64,000 bases of DNA from Cyclina sinensis (GCA_012932295.1 JAAONU010000001.1:43869134-43933133); one strand, 5' to 3'. Numbered from the stretch's first letter, positions 47,936 through 61,409 are shown. Numbers and translations are program-made. Notes: a model not told the origin generated them from the sequence alone.

Positions 47936-50900
47936 TCATATTCCCAAGGTGTATAAGATCTCAGACAAATAGAGTACTTAAGCAGACTATTTACAGCTTC
48001 CTCTTGTACAATTGTCTCAGTACTGAAATGTATGAACAGCATTAAACACTGGGGCAATGTCTTTTCTTCTGAAAACAGTCCACACTTTTGTTAGGATACT
48101 GGTTTTATGTCGGATGTAGGTCTTATTTGGCAAAGAAGCTGTCATAACAAACGAGGTAGGAGTTGAAGTTTATAGCCCACAATGTGTTTAATTTATCGAA
48201 CATTTCAACAAACTCTGGCTTTTTTGTTTCATCTTTAATTATGCTAGACACAAACGTTACGTCTTTGTTTAGAGCTCGAATATTAATTAAGACAGGACTT
48301 AACTATGTGTTCATTACCCGGTTCAATGTATTTCTTATTTTTATAGACTATCGTACATACGTTTTCGGTTGATTAAATAATGGAAACGGCTGGGAATTGT
48401 GTTTTGTCTATTATTTATATTATCTATTTAAAGCCTGTAATTTTAACGGCGAAAATAGATTTTTCTTTGAACGCCTTTCAATAGAGAAAATTGTTAAATT
48501 TAGTTCAAATTTTCAAGATAATGTTGCTAGACCAAATTTGCTTGTCTATCAACTTGCTTGTGTTTCAGCAAAGATCAATTAATCCTCTTGTGCTTAATAG
48601 ATGTAACCCTGTTCTACTAAAGGTTGATTGCTGTTTTATATTTCTTTTACAATGCTTTGCAATTAACTGTAATAATAAATCGTGAAACATCCTGAATGTT
48701 TTAGACGTCAACACGCAATATTGGTTTGTTGAAATAGGTCATTTGAAACTTTTCCAAATCAACCTTCTACACTTCTAGTACTTAGTCCAATATATGCTGT
48801 GAATAATTAAAAGTAAATTACTTGTCGAGAAAATGACAAGATTTGAGAAAAATGTATAGACAGTTTCCTACAGGAAAACAACAGATTTTTTCCTTCATCT
48901 TTTTCCTGAACAGGAAGTTCTCAGACCGGTCGGTTATTTGACAGTCAAGACTAACAGATCACTGACAATCCCTCTCGCAGATAATTTGAGTACAGCATAG
49001 GAAATGTTCCTAGGGAAAAACAGCGAACGAATTAACCTAAATAAATAGCAGACATATACTTTAATACTTGCCTGATATGTTGTATGAGATTGTTAAAACG
49101 TGAATGAATGAATGAACAAATGAATGAATGTAGTCTGAAAATGTTCTCTCGCTCTCCTTCTGTGTTAATTTCTCGCATACGAGCGTTCATGTTTTTCATT
49201 GACCATTTGGCAGATGAAACAACATAAGTAATTAATTTCAAGAGGTGGCGATGAAAGGCAACTTTTTCTTCGGTGGCAAAGTTCCGTTTGTTTACTCATA
49301 TTGGGACCATGTACCACATCAGTCAGTTACACGGTGCATATAACGATGGATACATATATTTTTACAGATGAGTGGTTGATTTGTAGAAAATATTAGTTGT
49401 GCTACCACAGTTTGTGTTATTGTAGATAGCATAGCTTCCTATTTAGTAAAATTGAAAAATGCTGAAGTCTGAAACATACTGACTGAATTGGACCTGCGAA
49501 GAGTTACTTGAATGGTTTCAATTACTTCCACATAATCCAAATAATACACACAATTGTAGAGGTTTTTGTTAAACAAGATTGAAATACTACAAATTACATA
49601 GTTTCAGATTTATCACTGCCATTGACTCCCAATCAGTACTGAATTTTGAAGATTTATGAGCTCTAAAAAGGTGTAAAAATGATACCAAAAAACAGTAAAT
49701 AGCACAGAATTTTAACACCAATGCAACTCACTCTAAACTTTTAAGCCTAAGCGTACACAGTTTATTTATTAAATGTCGAAATTCACACTTTTCCTGTCAT
49801 TGCAGCTGTAAATCTTTAAAAATTCTAACAAATAAAATTAAGGAACAAACAGCGAAATTTTATGTGCTGTTGGTGTAAAGTTAAAGAGTCATTTTAAAGT
49901 GTAGGACCAGATTAAATTGTCATTAATATTTTATAATACACCCAACAACAAAAAAGAAAGAAAAAGAAATAAATTTACATCGCAGTTGCTAGATTTATTT
50001 CAGTAGTAATTTTAGTAGGGGACTATTAGTTTACCCTTCTTGAGTCTTTCCTTAGTAAATTTCATGAGAAGTTTGAATGTATATTATCACTTTTTCATTG
50101 ATTTTAATGCTTCAGCTGGGGTGAAAACCTGGAATTCAGTATACGCCATCCTTTAAATTAATAATTTTGAGTATGAATGATCGTAACTATCAAAACAGTA
50201 AATGTTCTTTATTTAAGCTACTTTTAACACAAAAAATCGTTAAGAAAAATGAAGCAAAGGAATACAGTAAATTAGCTTTGAATATAGGACTCGACTTGTG
50301 CACATATTGCATGTTTTTTTCAGTCATCTTCTCCCTAATGTTTTTTTTCTATGTGTATAAATATGCAGTAGATATTTCTTCTGCAATTTTTTCTTAATAA
50401 ATAGTCCAAGCATTACATTGTTAATAAAAATGTGTTGCAGTGCCATAAAACAGAGGAACCTGGTACAGGCACAGTTTTGACAACTCTATCTAGATACATG
50501 TAATTTAGTTTGTCTTTTTTTTACTGGAAGAGGTTCTTTAAGTAACCAGATGGCTGCTGTTAGTGCTCAGACTGATCAACAATTTGCCAAGACTTCTTTC
50601 CAGACTGAATTCTTGATTTCTTTGAACTGGAAATTTAAGGGATAAATGAAAATTAAAGTTTAAGTGTGAAGCTTTTCAAAAGTACAAGCTTGTTCATATA
50701 GGTGACAATATAAGAACTTTTGACTGTCATTACTATATTGGAATGAAAAAAATGAAGATGGAAAAAGATTAAATTAATTTTTTTACTGGACCTGCAGTAG
50801 TGAATACATTTCTTGATGAACATTAAGGTCTAATAAGAATAAATAGAATCATTTTATTAGATTTTATTAGAATTTAACTTGTACCCAATAATGTGTTATC

Positions 50901-53900
50901 ATGATTAGTGCACAGATGACAAAAGATAAAAATTCTTATCAAGAGAAACTAAAACATTTGCAGTCTTCCCGCTATATAAGTGTCTGTTATCTAGGGCAAC
51001 CAATACTGATTCTGTTTAACAGAAACTGTAAGACTTCAACTTTATATAGCTACAAGATTTGAAATGTTTTTGGCAGCCATCATGACAATTTGTTGTCAAA
51101 AACCGTTTTAGTTTTAGTTTAGTTTAGTTTTATTTTGGTACAAATGTACATACACATGGCATGATAAAAGATTCATAAAAACAAAGTGGTAACAAAATAG
51201 ACTAGCAATATTGCATGTCATATAAAAAATATAATTATAAGATAAATAAATGAGTACCAATACCAGGGATAACACAAAACAGAGAAAAATAATTCTCTTA
51301 TTTCCATTGTGGTCCCTTAGTGACTGCTTAGGCTATTGATCACCCCTATTTGTGAAAGATTATTTATTGAAATATATGTTGATGAATATGTTATCTAAGG
51401 CTGGTCTGTTCATAAGGTTTTGGACATGGCAAACCTAAATCTTTGTTTGGTAATTAAGCATATTCAAGTACTTCCAACAGACCTGTTATCAATATGAAAG
51501 TTGTAAATATGTATGTGAATTCAGAGTAAATGTACATCTGATTATTTCATTTTCTTTTTCAACAAGTTATTTTTAAACAGTGCTGATATAATGTATGATG
51601 AAAATCTTGTATTTATTTTTGCTATGCAAAACGTGAAGGGTAGGGTAAATTGCTACCCGATTTCAACATATCTGGCTAAGTGAGAGATATGATATAGATC
51701 TTAAGTGTTTTTATACTTAAATTTGTTGTTTATGTATCAGTTGTACCTATTTACCTAATCAGATGCATCAAATATAATAAATTAATTCAAAGTATACATA
51801 CAATTCTTGTCTGTTACAGACCTATGGCTCATAAGAATATTTATTTGATAGCTCTTAAAGATGAACAGTGACATACTCTATTTGCCACATTTTAGAATGG
51901 TCATACAAATATCTACAACATAAAAGTTTTCTATGAATTTGTTCTTATTATGCAATCACTATTTTTTTCTGGTGAAATTTGCGTAAAACGGTAATTTTTT
52001 CTTTATTGTGGACTTAATATTTCTATCCTTTTTAAAATATTTATTTTGGTCTCTAGGATCTATACTAATAATTTCTCTTAATATTCTATGAATTGAATAT
52101 TCTTTATCATTAATATATTTAACTTTTGTCAGTTAATGCTAAATTTCAGATAGTTTCAGAGTCAAAAGTCCTAATTTAGACTGCATAGCTGCCAGTTAAA
52201 TTTGTGAAAAAGCTCATCGGCAACCTGTGATTGTTTTGCAAAAATCAACTTCCAGTAAATTAATCTTCATGTAAAACACAAGCAGAGAAGAAAAACTGGT
52301 GTTAGTTTGAATTTCACCAGTGGATCCCATTTTCTTAAAAGTTGCATTTTATTTGGAGACTGGGGTTTAAAAAGGTCACAAAGGGATAAACTAAAATTGA
52401 AAAATAATTGTTTTTATTTGAAACAAGCCGTTATTAGATTCACTGAGAATTTATTTCATTTTGTTTTCTGGGCAGTTTGAGACTGTTCTTTGAAAAAAGA
52501 AGACTTTTGAGCAAACTGGCAAAATGTTGAATATTTTAGCAAGCTAACTATTCCTTTCTGATTTCAGAGTATTACATTAAAACATGATCAATCATTATCA
52601 ATCCTGCAAGATGAATCGACTTAGGTTTTAATATCGATTCCAACCGTTAATGTTTGGATTTGTTTTTCCAAATTATTTTTTCCTTAGTTGCCAACAGAAT
52701 CGACTTTAACTGGAGTCATGAATACAAAAACACATTTAAAGTGTTCCATTGTATTTGTTTCAGGTACCGGCAGAGTGTTTTTGTACTGCCATTGAGGGAA
52801 AGAGAAGAGCAAAAGAATACTGTATAGAATGGTTTTTAAGTATATTGAATTGCACGACACAGTTTTGGACAGACAGATACCACTTCTTTAACACGCATCC
52901 GCCTATTCTGTGGATGGTTAACAAAAAATAATATTGAAATGCCTATATATTTTATGGTTTGCATCATATGAAATTAATTTTAGTAAAACATCTTAGCCTT
53001 TCACAACCAAATTAAAAGGGAAGTTAAAGTGAGGTTGCTGGAATTATATTCTAGATGCTTTCTGACCTTTTTGATTGATGTTAATTCTAAATTTATAATT
53101 GAAAAATAAATGAAAAAAAATGTTAGGCTAAAAAAATTGGGTAAAAAGTTCAAGTGATCGTAAGTGAAATCTAAAAAATAATATTTCCGTTACAAGTCCA
53201 CTTCGTGAAAGGTTGAAATTTAATTCGTCATTGATTTATACTTAAAAAAATGATTAACAGAGCTCCTCGTCGATTTCCGTGCCCGCAGTTGTTGTTGTAC
53301 AATTCTGGGTGAACAGCGACTTATTACTGAGGGTCTCTTTATTTACCCCATTGTGAACAAGAAAATATCTCTATCAACATACACGTGTCTATCTTTCACA
53401 ATGCAATCATTTTTAATTATATTTAAATATAGCGTTTTAGTAGACTGTAGAATCATGCAAATTGCAAGATTTATCCCTGTAAAAGAACAGAGTAAAGTCA
53501 AGTTATACTGGCAGAGTATACTTATTCTCTCAAAGTAATCGCAGACAACGGCTTACTCACCGATTCATTGCGTGAAAGTATCGAAAATGACTGATTTGTT
53601 ATCAGAGCGCTTGGAGAGTGCATTCAGTAATATGCGTCATTCATTTTAAAAGCGATGAAAAACATCCTCGAAATATTGGTCTAAAATAATCATTTCATAC
53701 CATTACATATGCAAACTTAATTTCGTTTTATTGCTGAAAGAAGGAACTGGGAACAATAAATATGTAACAATGCAAAATCCTTTTTCCTGGTTGTCTATTT
53801 CAATTCATTATTTATGCAGCCGTGATTTCCCATGGATGATTTCTTTTAACATTATCTTCGATGTTGTTCAACTTGAGTACTTAACAGGGAGCAACAAATA

Positions 53901-54700
53901 CAAAAAAAAAGCACTTTTGAGTTTAATATGCAATGACAGTAAAGCAGTAATCGCGTCCAAATTGTGAGTTTGACACAGCTCAGTGTTTCGTTTGTTTTCT
54001 TTAAACAGTGGCCATACCGATGTCAGTGTAATTTTGCTCAACGTATAACTGCTGTGTTGCATTAGCCGGTTTGGTATTTGAATTGTTTTTAATCTTACGA
54101 CCGATCGATGTTTGTTTCGGCGTTGCTGTCCCCCTTGGCCTATTTAGGGATGATGACCTACGACAATGACGAATGAATATTTGTGCAATTTCTTTTGGTA
54201 GATATTTCTATACTAAGTCAAAAATGTAACGCACTATTCTTTCGTTTGCTGAGATGATAAATGTCAATTATGGAGATCTGTCTATCCTTTATAATTTTAT
54301 TTTGATTAGTGCAATACATGTGTTTAGAATTCTTGAGATCAACAATGTGCCCAAGACTCGTGTTTCGTCATTAGAATTTTCTCGGCTTCAAGCTTCTTTC
54401 CGTAAAAAGCCATAGCTGCTGTAGGTAACCATAACATCTCCCGTGCTGAATTTAGGCAGCAGGTACGGGCGGAAATAATTTTCTATAAGTACTCTCTTCA
54501 GTCTGACAATTTAGTTGTCATTACTATCCTTTTATTTGCATCTGTTTGTAACTGTCTGGTCTTTCCAGAATATTTGTTTACTGCATTTAGATCACTACAT
54601 TTGTAATAAAGGCGTGCTTATCCTTTCTGTTCATTTTCTCCTAACTTTGGACTTAAGACAGATATTGTATTTAAGGAATGAACGGCTTATACTTAGTAAG
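47936..54700. other. long gene-free stretch
   Basis: 6.8 kb without a supportable gene. Two weak exon-like items were noted. One is a 30-codon frame at 49251-49343 (MKGNFFFGGKVPFVYSYWDH...) following tttcaag. The other is a 55-codon frame 52764-52931 following the acceptor gtttcAG. An (ACTAA)n-like tract at 51105-51140, read on the minus strand, could be the 3' tail of a non-LTR element. An imperfect (GAAT)n tract lies at 49102-49130. Confidence 0.4.
51105..51190 (-). repeat. possible non-LTR 3' tail
   Basis: On the minus strand, catgtgtatgtacatttgta is followed by ccaaaataaaactaaactaa and more ACTAA units. A 3' end that closes in a short microsatellite is typical of CR1/L2-like elements. 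No ORF of such an element was found next to it. Confidence 0.3.
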
Positions 54701-54704
54701 GCTA

Positions 54705-55450
54705 CTGGAGTGCGTTTCATCAAAATTCCTAAGACAAAATGATAAGATTGCTCCCAGAACAATCCTAAGATTTGTCTTAAGTGCGTTTCAAAAAAAGTTC
54801 CTAAGACAATTTTTATCTTAAGAGCTACTCTTCAAATGAAGGAAGAAATGGCTAGCCAAAAATAAACATCCTGTTTTATATCACGTTCGCGCTTGTCGTC
54901 TGCAAAATGGAAAGTAAACAGTATCGACGTAGCGAGAACTAGACGAAGGATGAGATCGCCGCACTTGTTCAAGAAGTGGCAGATTCCAGAGATTTGCTTA
55001 CAGCTAAGCTGTCACAATCGGTTACAGCCGAACAAAAGGCAAGGACTTGGGAGAAAGTCGCTCTCAGGTAAAAAAAAAGAATTTTGTTACCTGCCGAAAA
55101 AAAGGCTTAGCAGATATGCGCGTGAAGCTGGTTTTATATTGCGAAATTCGGGTTCCATTTAGGAAACTGAATAATTGCAGCTGCAAATACGGCTTTTTTA
55201 GTGAATATATGTCTACAAACCTTAAAAGAAACCTGGTAAGTAAACTAGCGGGTGGCATGTCTTTTGCTGCAATAGTTACAGTGGAACGACAAAGCTAACT
55301 CATTAGTTTTCATATATTATGGTTAAATTTTAATGTCGATTAATACAAATATCTACCTGCTTATCGAGAAGAATTAGTGGTAGAGGGGTAAGAACGCCGG
55401 ACTCCCAATCCGGAGGTTGTTGGTTCGAATCCCACCAGGGATGGGAGACT
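54705..55450 (+). repeat. left inverted arm of Harbinger locus
   Basis: About 745 bp matching the reverse complement of 61410-62147 at roughly 85-90% by eye. It contains, in order: two subterminal copies of gtgcgtttca..(a)ttcctaagacaa (54711 and 54782), the palindromic taagatttgtcttaag, Myb exon 1, and a tRNA-like segment. Confidence 0.93.
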
Positions 55451-58147
55451 ACAGTCTACAGTGACTTTCCGCAACCCTCACTTTCTCAGCAGTCATCAAG
55501 AGTGATAAACATAAGTTGGAAAAACTTGCCTCCAAACTGATGTAAAATAAATAAGTTGAAACTAAGCTCACCTAGCTGCGTGTGGAATTCTAAACATTAA
55601 TTGTTCACTGTCCTTATGAATTTAAAAGTTGAATCCTCAAATATTCCTGAAGCAAAACTTCACTTTACGCTTTTGTCTAAAGGCAAAAATGACGATAGTC
55701 AGGTTTACCAATTGAATCATGAAAACGAAACATGTTTAACTCCGCCATGTTCCACACATATGACCAAAAATTTACCTATCTTCAGTTCCGTTTGAGGTGA
55801 ACAACTCCACAACAAAGAAAAAGCCATTTGCCTATCAAGTTTAAAGACTAATTCTACATAAAAAATAATGAAAATCGTTGATAATATCCTAGTATTTTGA
55901 CTTAGCAACTGTGAATGATGCATGCCAGATAATAACCTATTTTCACGTTCTATGTAAGATAGATATATTTGTTGGTCCTTGTTGTTCATTTGTGCAATTT
56001 AAAAAAAAAAAAACGAAAAAACTTTACACATTGAAAGAAACAATCAGTGAAGAAGTACATAAGATGACGTAGTTATTATGACCATGTCACGCGATGCAAG
56101 TAATCGATATGTTAATTAGTGTTACAAACGCCATGCATAGTTACTTCCCCTATCATATAATAATGGTACTGTTTGTTAAGATATACATATCGCAAAGAAC
56201 GTTAGCTCAATCTGGAACAAGTAAAACCTAGATTTTTCCCCTCTTTCTTTCCCTTCCTTATTTTGGATACTGCTGCACTGGCGTTCTTTTCCAGGTATTT
56301 CGACCATAAAGAAATGAATGATAAAAAACAACACTTTTGTTACTGACTTGAGAATGATGTTTATTGTAATTCTAAACAAGTGACATTGGAGCACTCACTA
56401 ATCTATGTCAGGAGGTCTTAGTGAAATAATGGTGATTTAACACATTTTTTTTCAAGGGATCATAATAAACATTCAGTTTTGTGTTGAGTCTATGGTGGGC
56501 CTAATCTTATGACCCTAGCTCAACATTCACACACTAAATTTCCAATAATTTTATGTCATTTTTCCCTTTTTTGGCATCACAGGATCAATGCAGTTGGTTC
56601 TGTTAATAGATCAGTAGAAGAGGTAAAAAAGAAATGGCAAACCTACCAGTCAAGCAAAAATTGAAAGGAGGCTAAACGAATCAGTGAGACTAAAGTAACT
56701 GGGTGTTGATCACTCCCATATGACCTCACTGATACAGAAAAGACAGTAAGATTGTACTGAAATATTCAGAAAACATTTTAATGCAAAGGCAAATGTTTGT
56801 CATACAGTAACAGTCAGATCTGACAAATTAATACATCGGGTATTGCATATGGAATTAGAACTTTTCAAAAAAGTAAAAACTAAACTTTGGGAATTGCTAC
56901 AGTAAATGATATACAACAGGCAGAAAACATCAGTCAAATACTTCTTAGATGGTACCATAGCACCTGAAGTGTATTGCTATTAATTATAAAGTGTCTGTAC
57001 TTTTTCTTAACTCCTTTGTGAGTAATAAAATCGTTATATTTCCTTTGAAAATAATGACTTTTTTGTAAATGTTTCAGTTGGTGATGACAACTCTGTACTG
57101 TCTGGAGCAGCACCCAAGAAAGATCATGTCTTGGAATATTCTGAAAATGTACAAGGCAAGTGAAAAACATTCAGACTACAGACCGGCAGATTTCAGTCTA
57201 ACTATTTTTATCTTTGAAATCAAAAATAATTTGGAAATATCCTTTCCATTTCCCAAATAAAAATTCATGCTAATGATGCCTTGAAAAATGAAAGGAAAAA
57301 TGTTCTGGTAGCAGGATTATTTGTTTTTGTTCAATGCGGTTTTAGTTCCAGTTTCAATAGCTGTGGTCATAAAAAAGTGTATTGAACCTGTTCACTTACC
57401 AATCTCTCTGCAAGCAACTGTTTGCTTCGTCACCCGACTCAGACGTGAGGGACAATGGACATTTATACGCCATGTAAAGTATCAATTATGATTGAAAAAT
57501 CTTGCAACGCCTTATCATTTTGCGGGAACTAAACCGAGAATCTCTGGATAAGCATGACTGGATGCCACAACACTCTATTAAATGAGGGTAAAACTGGAAT
57601 TATATTACAGACAACGTATCACAAAAACTGCTTTAAAATTCACACTTTCTTCTAAGAAAAAATAATTTGTACATTTGTTATACAGATGATGATTTGAACT
57701 GCAACACTGCAAATACTTCAAAAGGAAATGAGAGCAAGAAACGGAAGGCAGCATTTTGCCGTTTACAAGAAGGTACATACCATATTTAATGGTCATTGGT
57801 CAATATATTGTAAACATGTCAGACTTCAATATGCAATGTTTTAGACTAACTTTTTTATTTCAATTTGACTGAGTTTTGGCGACTTGGTTACTATCAATTT
57901 GACCATGCTATATGACTATGTATACCTCGACAAAAATCTATGTAACTGATAGTATGCCATGCGAATTGACAGCTGCATTTCAGTTTCAGAGTGCCAGTCT
58001 AAACTGCTAAAAATTGAGGAAAGAAAACTGAAGATAGAGGAGGAGCGCCTATGTTTGCAATGGCAGCAGACAGATGCACTTAAACATACTGCCTTGTACT
58101 TCGATGCAAAACAGTTCGGAAACCTTATTGAGTTTTTAATTACATAA
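54907..58147 (+). pseudogene. Harbinger Myb/SANT-like gene, 5 exons
   Basis: Exon 1 (54907-55067): MESKQYRRSEN, then TAG where the right arm has TGG (W), then TKDEIAALVQEVAD; donor AG|GTAAAA. Exon 2 (56583-56745): RINAVGSVNRSVEEVKKKWQ, the recognition helix region of a Myb/SANT-like domain, with two TGA stops. Exon 3 (57078-57154): GDDNSVLSGAAPKKDH; it uses a GC donor (AAG|GCAAGT). Exon 4 (57686-57772): DDDLNCNTANTS then KKRKAA, a short basic tract that may be a nuclear localisation signal. Exon 5 (57984-58147): SECQSKLLKIEERKLKIEEE, a charged helix typical of the C-terminus, ending LIEFLIT-stop. Phases agree except exon 2 to 3, where one base is missing. In this superfamily the protein helps bring the transposase to the termini. 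Inactive here. Confidence 0.88.
55372..55560 (+). repeat. tRNA-like (SINE) segment inside the left arm
   Basis: tagtggtagaggggtaagaa serves as an A-box-like block. gccggactcccaatccggag forms an anticodon-stem-like hairpin (anticodon position CCC), and ggttgttGGTTCGAATCCCA supplies a B box and T-loop. About 110 bp of body follows, to ataagttgaaactaag. The tRNA-like part is shared with the right arm; the body after about 55450 is not. Functional tRNA identity is unlikely. Confidence 0.7.
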
Positions 58148-58330
58148 AAAATAATGAGTAATTATTCACAAAATGTATTTGTTGTTATGTTTTTCTTTTT
58201 ACATTTAAACTTTTGTAACAGAAAAATCATGACAATTTTCAGTTTACAGGATTTCTTAACTCAATGAATAGTTCCATCGATTTCTATTATGCAAGTGTTT
58301 GAAATTCAATATTCAACAAAATACTTACTC

Positions 58331-60195
58331 TCAGAATCTCCTCAAAAGATTGTTCCTTATATCCTGTGCCCTTCCAACTGGTACCTGATTACACACAATG
58401 ATGTTATCATCATTTGCATTTTCAACATGGTCAGGAACTGGTAATCCATGACCAGGTTAAGCAACTATGATTGCTACTGCTTTCTCTGGCTGGTAGCAGA
58501 TACCGCCACCGGATCTATCCAAACATCTGATATACTATTTAAGAGGTTTGTATTTCAAATGATGTATTAACGTCTAGGACGATGCATAAATTTATGTCAA
58601 CTTATAAAACACAATATTTCTACTGAATTGCAAGGCAGAACATGGTGAAAGCAAGTTGGGTCTACCATTAAATAAGATAGCTTATATTACATAATCATTA
58701 GTGACGATAATAATAAATTACAGCTGAAAAGAACAATGGTTTTGTGTATCGAAGTCTTGTTGAAAGTATAATACCTGGCTGATAGTCACTAAACCTAGCT
58801 TAAAGAAGCCGAAGGACCTTTCTACAACATCCCTTATTCTAGCATGTACTAAATTGTACCTCTGTTGTTGACCCTCTACCGCATGAATAAAGGGTGTCAT
58901 TAAAAATGTTTTTAGTGGATACCCACTCTCATCTAATAACCACCAAAAATTAGGCTGTGTCAACAACTAAAATTTCAGAGTTATTCAGTATGAATGAGTC
59001 GTGTGTTGCACCTTGCCATTTTACCACTATAATAATGAATCTGAAAGAAAAGGTTAGGGATAAATTATTAGTGCTATTACTGTAAAAATAAGTCAAGCTT
59101 TTTTAAACTGGAAAGTGTAGAATGAAGCCCAGAGTACAGAGATTTATATAATATTTCACTATCATGTTTGATTTGTTTGGGTCTTTTTTACTCAAATGAC
59201 TTCAAATAGGAAGCATGACAACATTATTTGTAATCCAGTTTACTAGTTTATCGAAGACAATTATTCAATATGAAATGGAGTAACTTTTTAACAAACTGCC
59301 CAACCTCATGTCTGCATCTGAAATTGCTTGTACATTTATGGCGTGAAAGCCTTTCCTGCAAACATATGATACTTCGTGCTCGTATGGTGTCTGAATTCCT
59401 ACAAGCACTCCATCAATAAAACCGATTGGGAAAACTTGCCACCTGAAAAAACTTTGTTTTCATCTGAAGCAGCTTCCCAGGATCAGTGGGGTATCTAAAA
59501 AAAGATATGTAATTTATCATCGTAATTTCAAAACTATATGATTTTAAACCAAATTCTTCCTAAATGCAACTGGTAAATTTACAACAAATGTAATATCAGA
59601 TTCAAAAGAAGCATGTATTTTATTTTGCACGATACTGTGAATTCGGGGTTGTATGACTGTAGGAGATGGCGGGGGGGGGGGGGGGGGGGGGGGTAATCTG
59701 ACACTGAATGTAAACACATCTCACAGGAAGATTATTAGTCGGCTACTCCCTATGCTATAAAAGCAGTAACACAGTTATGTTATGATATATTTAATCATAT
59801 TAATCTCTTTTGAGAATATGAACAGTGCTTTCTCCTTCAGTATTAAAAAATGTAATGAAGATTAAAATTCAGTACCATAAGTAACATCCATTACATTTTT
59901 TCAGTGACAATGTTAATGTATAATGTATATACATACCTTATATATTCTTATTTATTCAAGCTAGAAAAAAAAAACATAACTTATAACAGTATGTTGACAG
60001 TGTAGTAACCTGCATTTAAGACAATGATTCACTTCCACTTTTATTCACTGACGCTCACCTTACAGGATAATGTTTCACAAGAGATGAACAAACACTAGGA
60101 ATTATCCGATTTGCCGATGATTTAGAAATTCCATGCAGATCTGCCGTCTCTGACAGAAAATCTCCTTTAACCAAGTATCTTAATGTTACCAAGAC
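58331..60195 (-). pseudogene. HARBI1-like DDE transposase, 4 exons recovered
   Basis: Exon 1 (60195-60059): VLVTLRYLVKGDFLSETADL, then HGISKSSANRIIP, the helix-turn-helix region; donor AAG|GTGAGC. Exon 2 (59494-59305): YPTDPGKLLQMKTKFFQVA, a 1-base frameshift, then IGFIDG with the first catalytic Asp, and RKGFHAINVQAISDADM. Exon 3 (59040 to about 58790): IVVKWQGATHDSF, then LLDESGYPLKTFLMTPF with the second catalytic Asp, then VVERSFGFFK with the catalytic Glu. Exon 4 (about 58480-58331): VPVGRAQDIRNNLLRRF-stop, the usual C-terminal end. Exon 1-2 and 2-3 junctions join in phase. A stop follows EILVVDTA in exon 3 and another lies in exon 4, so the gene is inactive. The N-terminal exon is missing, probably displaced by the Tc1 insertion. 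Confidence 0.92.
59671..59693. repeat. 23-base G homopolymer
   Basis: An uninterrupted G run in the transposase intron region of the Harbinger locus. It is exceptional in this AT-rich window. It may be a real slippage-prone tract or an assembly or sequencing artefact. Confidence 0.9.
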
Positions 60196-60439
60196 CTGTA
60201 ATCAATTGCAGTGTATTAAAGTAGGTAAATTCCATTAAGAGCATACTGTCAGACTACGACAGAAATCTATATCTAAATGTACTTTAGTGTTATTATTGAA
60301 ATAACAGAAATCAGTGCAACTATTTATTGAGTTAGGAAATCATGTAAACTGAAAATGTTTATGACTTTTCTGTGACAAATGTTTAAATGTAAAAAGAAAA
60401 ACATAACAAATACATTTTTTAATGATTACTCATTTGCTG

Positions 60440-61118
60440 GATTGGGCTGGAGGACTTACAGATCTTGTGCTGTTCCGGAGAGGCACGCTGAATGCTGAAC
60501 GCTTCTTAAATGACGTCATCAGGCCTCAAGTGATCCCCCCAAATGAGGAGACTTGGTAATGAATACGTTTTCATGGATGATAATGCGCCATGTCACAGAG
60601 CAGGAGTCATTCAAACTGAACTGAACGACAACAATGTTGCTCGCCTTCATTGGCCAGCTCGTTCCCCAGACCTGAACCCATTGAGCACGTGTGGGACATT
60701 CTTGGGCGAGCTTTTTATGGCCCGTCCGTCCCCACACTCTGGATGCCATGGAAGAAGCCCTTGTGAAGGAGTGGAGAGCCACCCCACAGAACCAGCTGGA
60801 CCGCTTAATTGCCTCGCTGCCACGCCGCATTCAGGGGTGCATTGGTGGGTCACACACGCTATTGAAAATGGTTTCGCGTTTTTTGACCTGAAGTGTTTGA
60901 AATTTGCATTGGCTGTTTCTATTTTACAACACCTGTTTACCATGTGCCTTACTTTTTGTGAACAGTATCGTGAGATCGGAATGGATTTCCAAGATGCTTT
61001 GTTAAATTTCACTTGATGGAGTGTTATTATTTGTGCACCTATTCATTTACTTTTGAGGTCTCATTAAAACATTTTTCACAGTTTAAATGTTTGTTGCTTG
61101 ACTTTTTGTGAGGAGTAT
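60440..61118 (+). pseudogene. Tc1/mariner transposase fragment
   Basis: The 5' end is cut: it begins in LTDLVLFRRGTLNAERFLND, VIRPQVIP. It continues with YVFMDDNAPCHRAGVIQ (second catalytic Asp of the DD34E type) and ARLHWPARSPDLNP. A missing base then throws the EHVWDILGRA motif (catalytic Glu) into the next frame, and a second shift precedes LDAMEEALVKEWRATPQNQL and IASLPRRIQGCI. The 3' terminus reads gactttttgtgaggagta next to TA, as expected for a Tc1-like end. The first third, including the DNA-binding domain and 5' terminus, is absent. It is nested in the Harbinger locus and GC-richer than its surroundings. Confidence 0.93.
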
Positions 61119-61409
61119 ATAAATAAGTAATTTGATTTAGGCTTACATAACTTTAACTTACAAGTCTACCTGTATTTTCTGTTGTCCTTTTGATTGTTAT
61201 CTTTATACACTGATAAAATTTACTGTACTTTAACAAGGTGCTCTTAAATGTTGAAAACAGGTTCATTTTCATCTTAAGATATATTTCTTCACATTGGTTT
61301 CTGAAAATATGTTTCATCGGTTGTTGTTTCTATAATTGTATCTGTATTTCCTCTAACCTGAGTCTATTCCACAATATATTCCGAGAATCATCGTAGTCCA
61401 ATTTGTAGT

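Noticed and set aside
49251..49343. Small ORF MKGNFFFGGKVPFVYSYWDH... after an acceptor-like tttcaag
   Set aside because: The peptide looks protein-like, but it is only 30 codons, ends in a stop without a donor, and has no neighbour exon.
52764..52931. Exon-like 55-codon frame after gtttcAG
   Set aside because: The acceptor is good, but two frames are open (VPAECFCTAIEG... and YRQSVFVLPLRE...), no upstream exon was found, and no domain is recognised.
55372..55445. Functional tRNA gene (anticodon-like CCC)
   Set aside because: The acceptor stem does not pair, an inverted diverged copy lies in the other transposon arm, and a SINE-like body follows. It is treated as tRNA-derived repeat.
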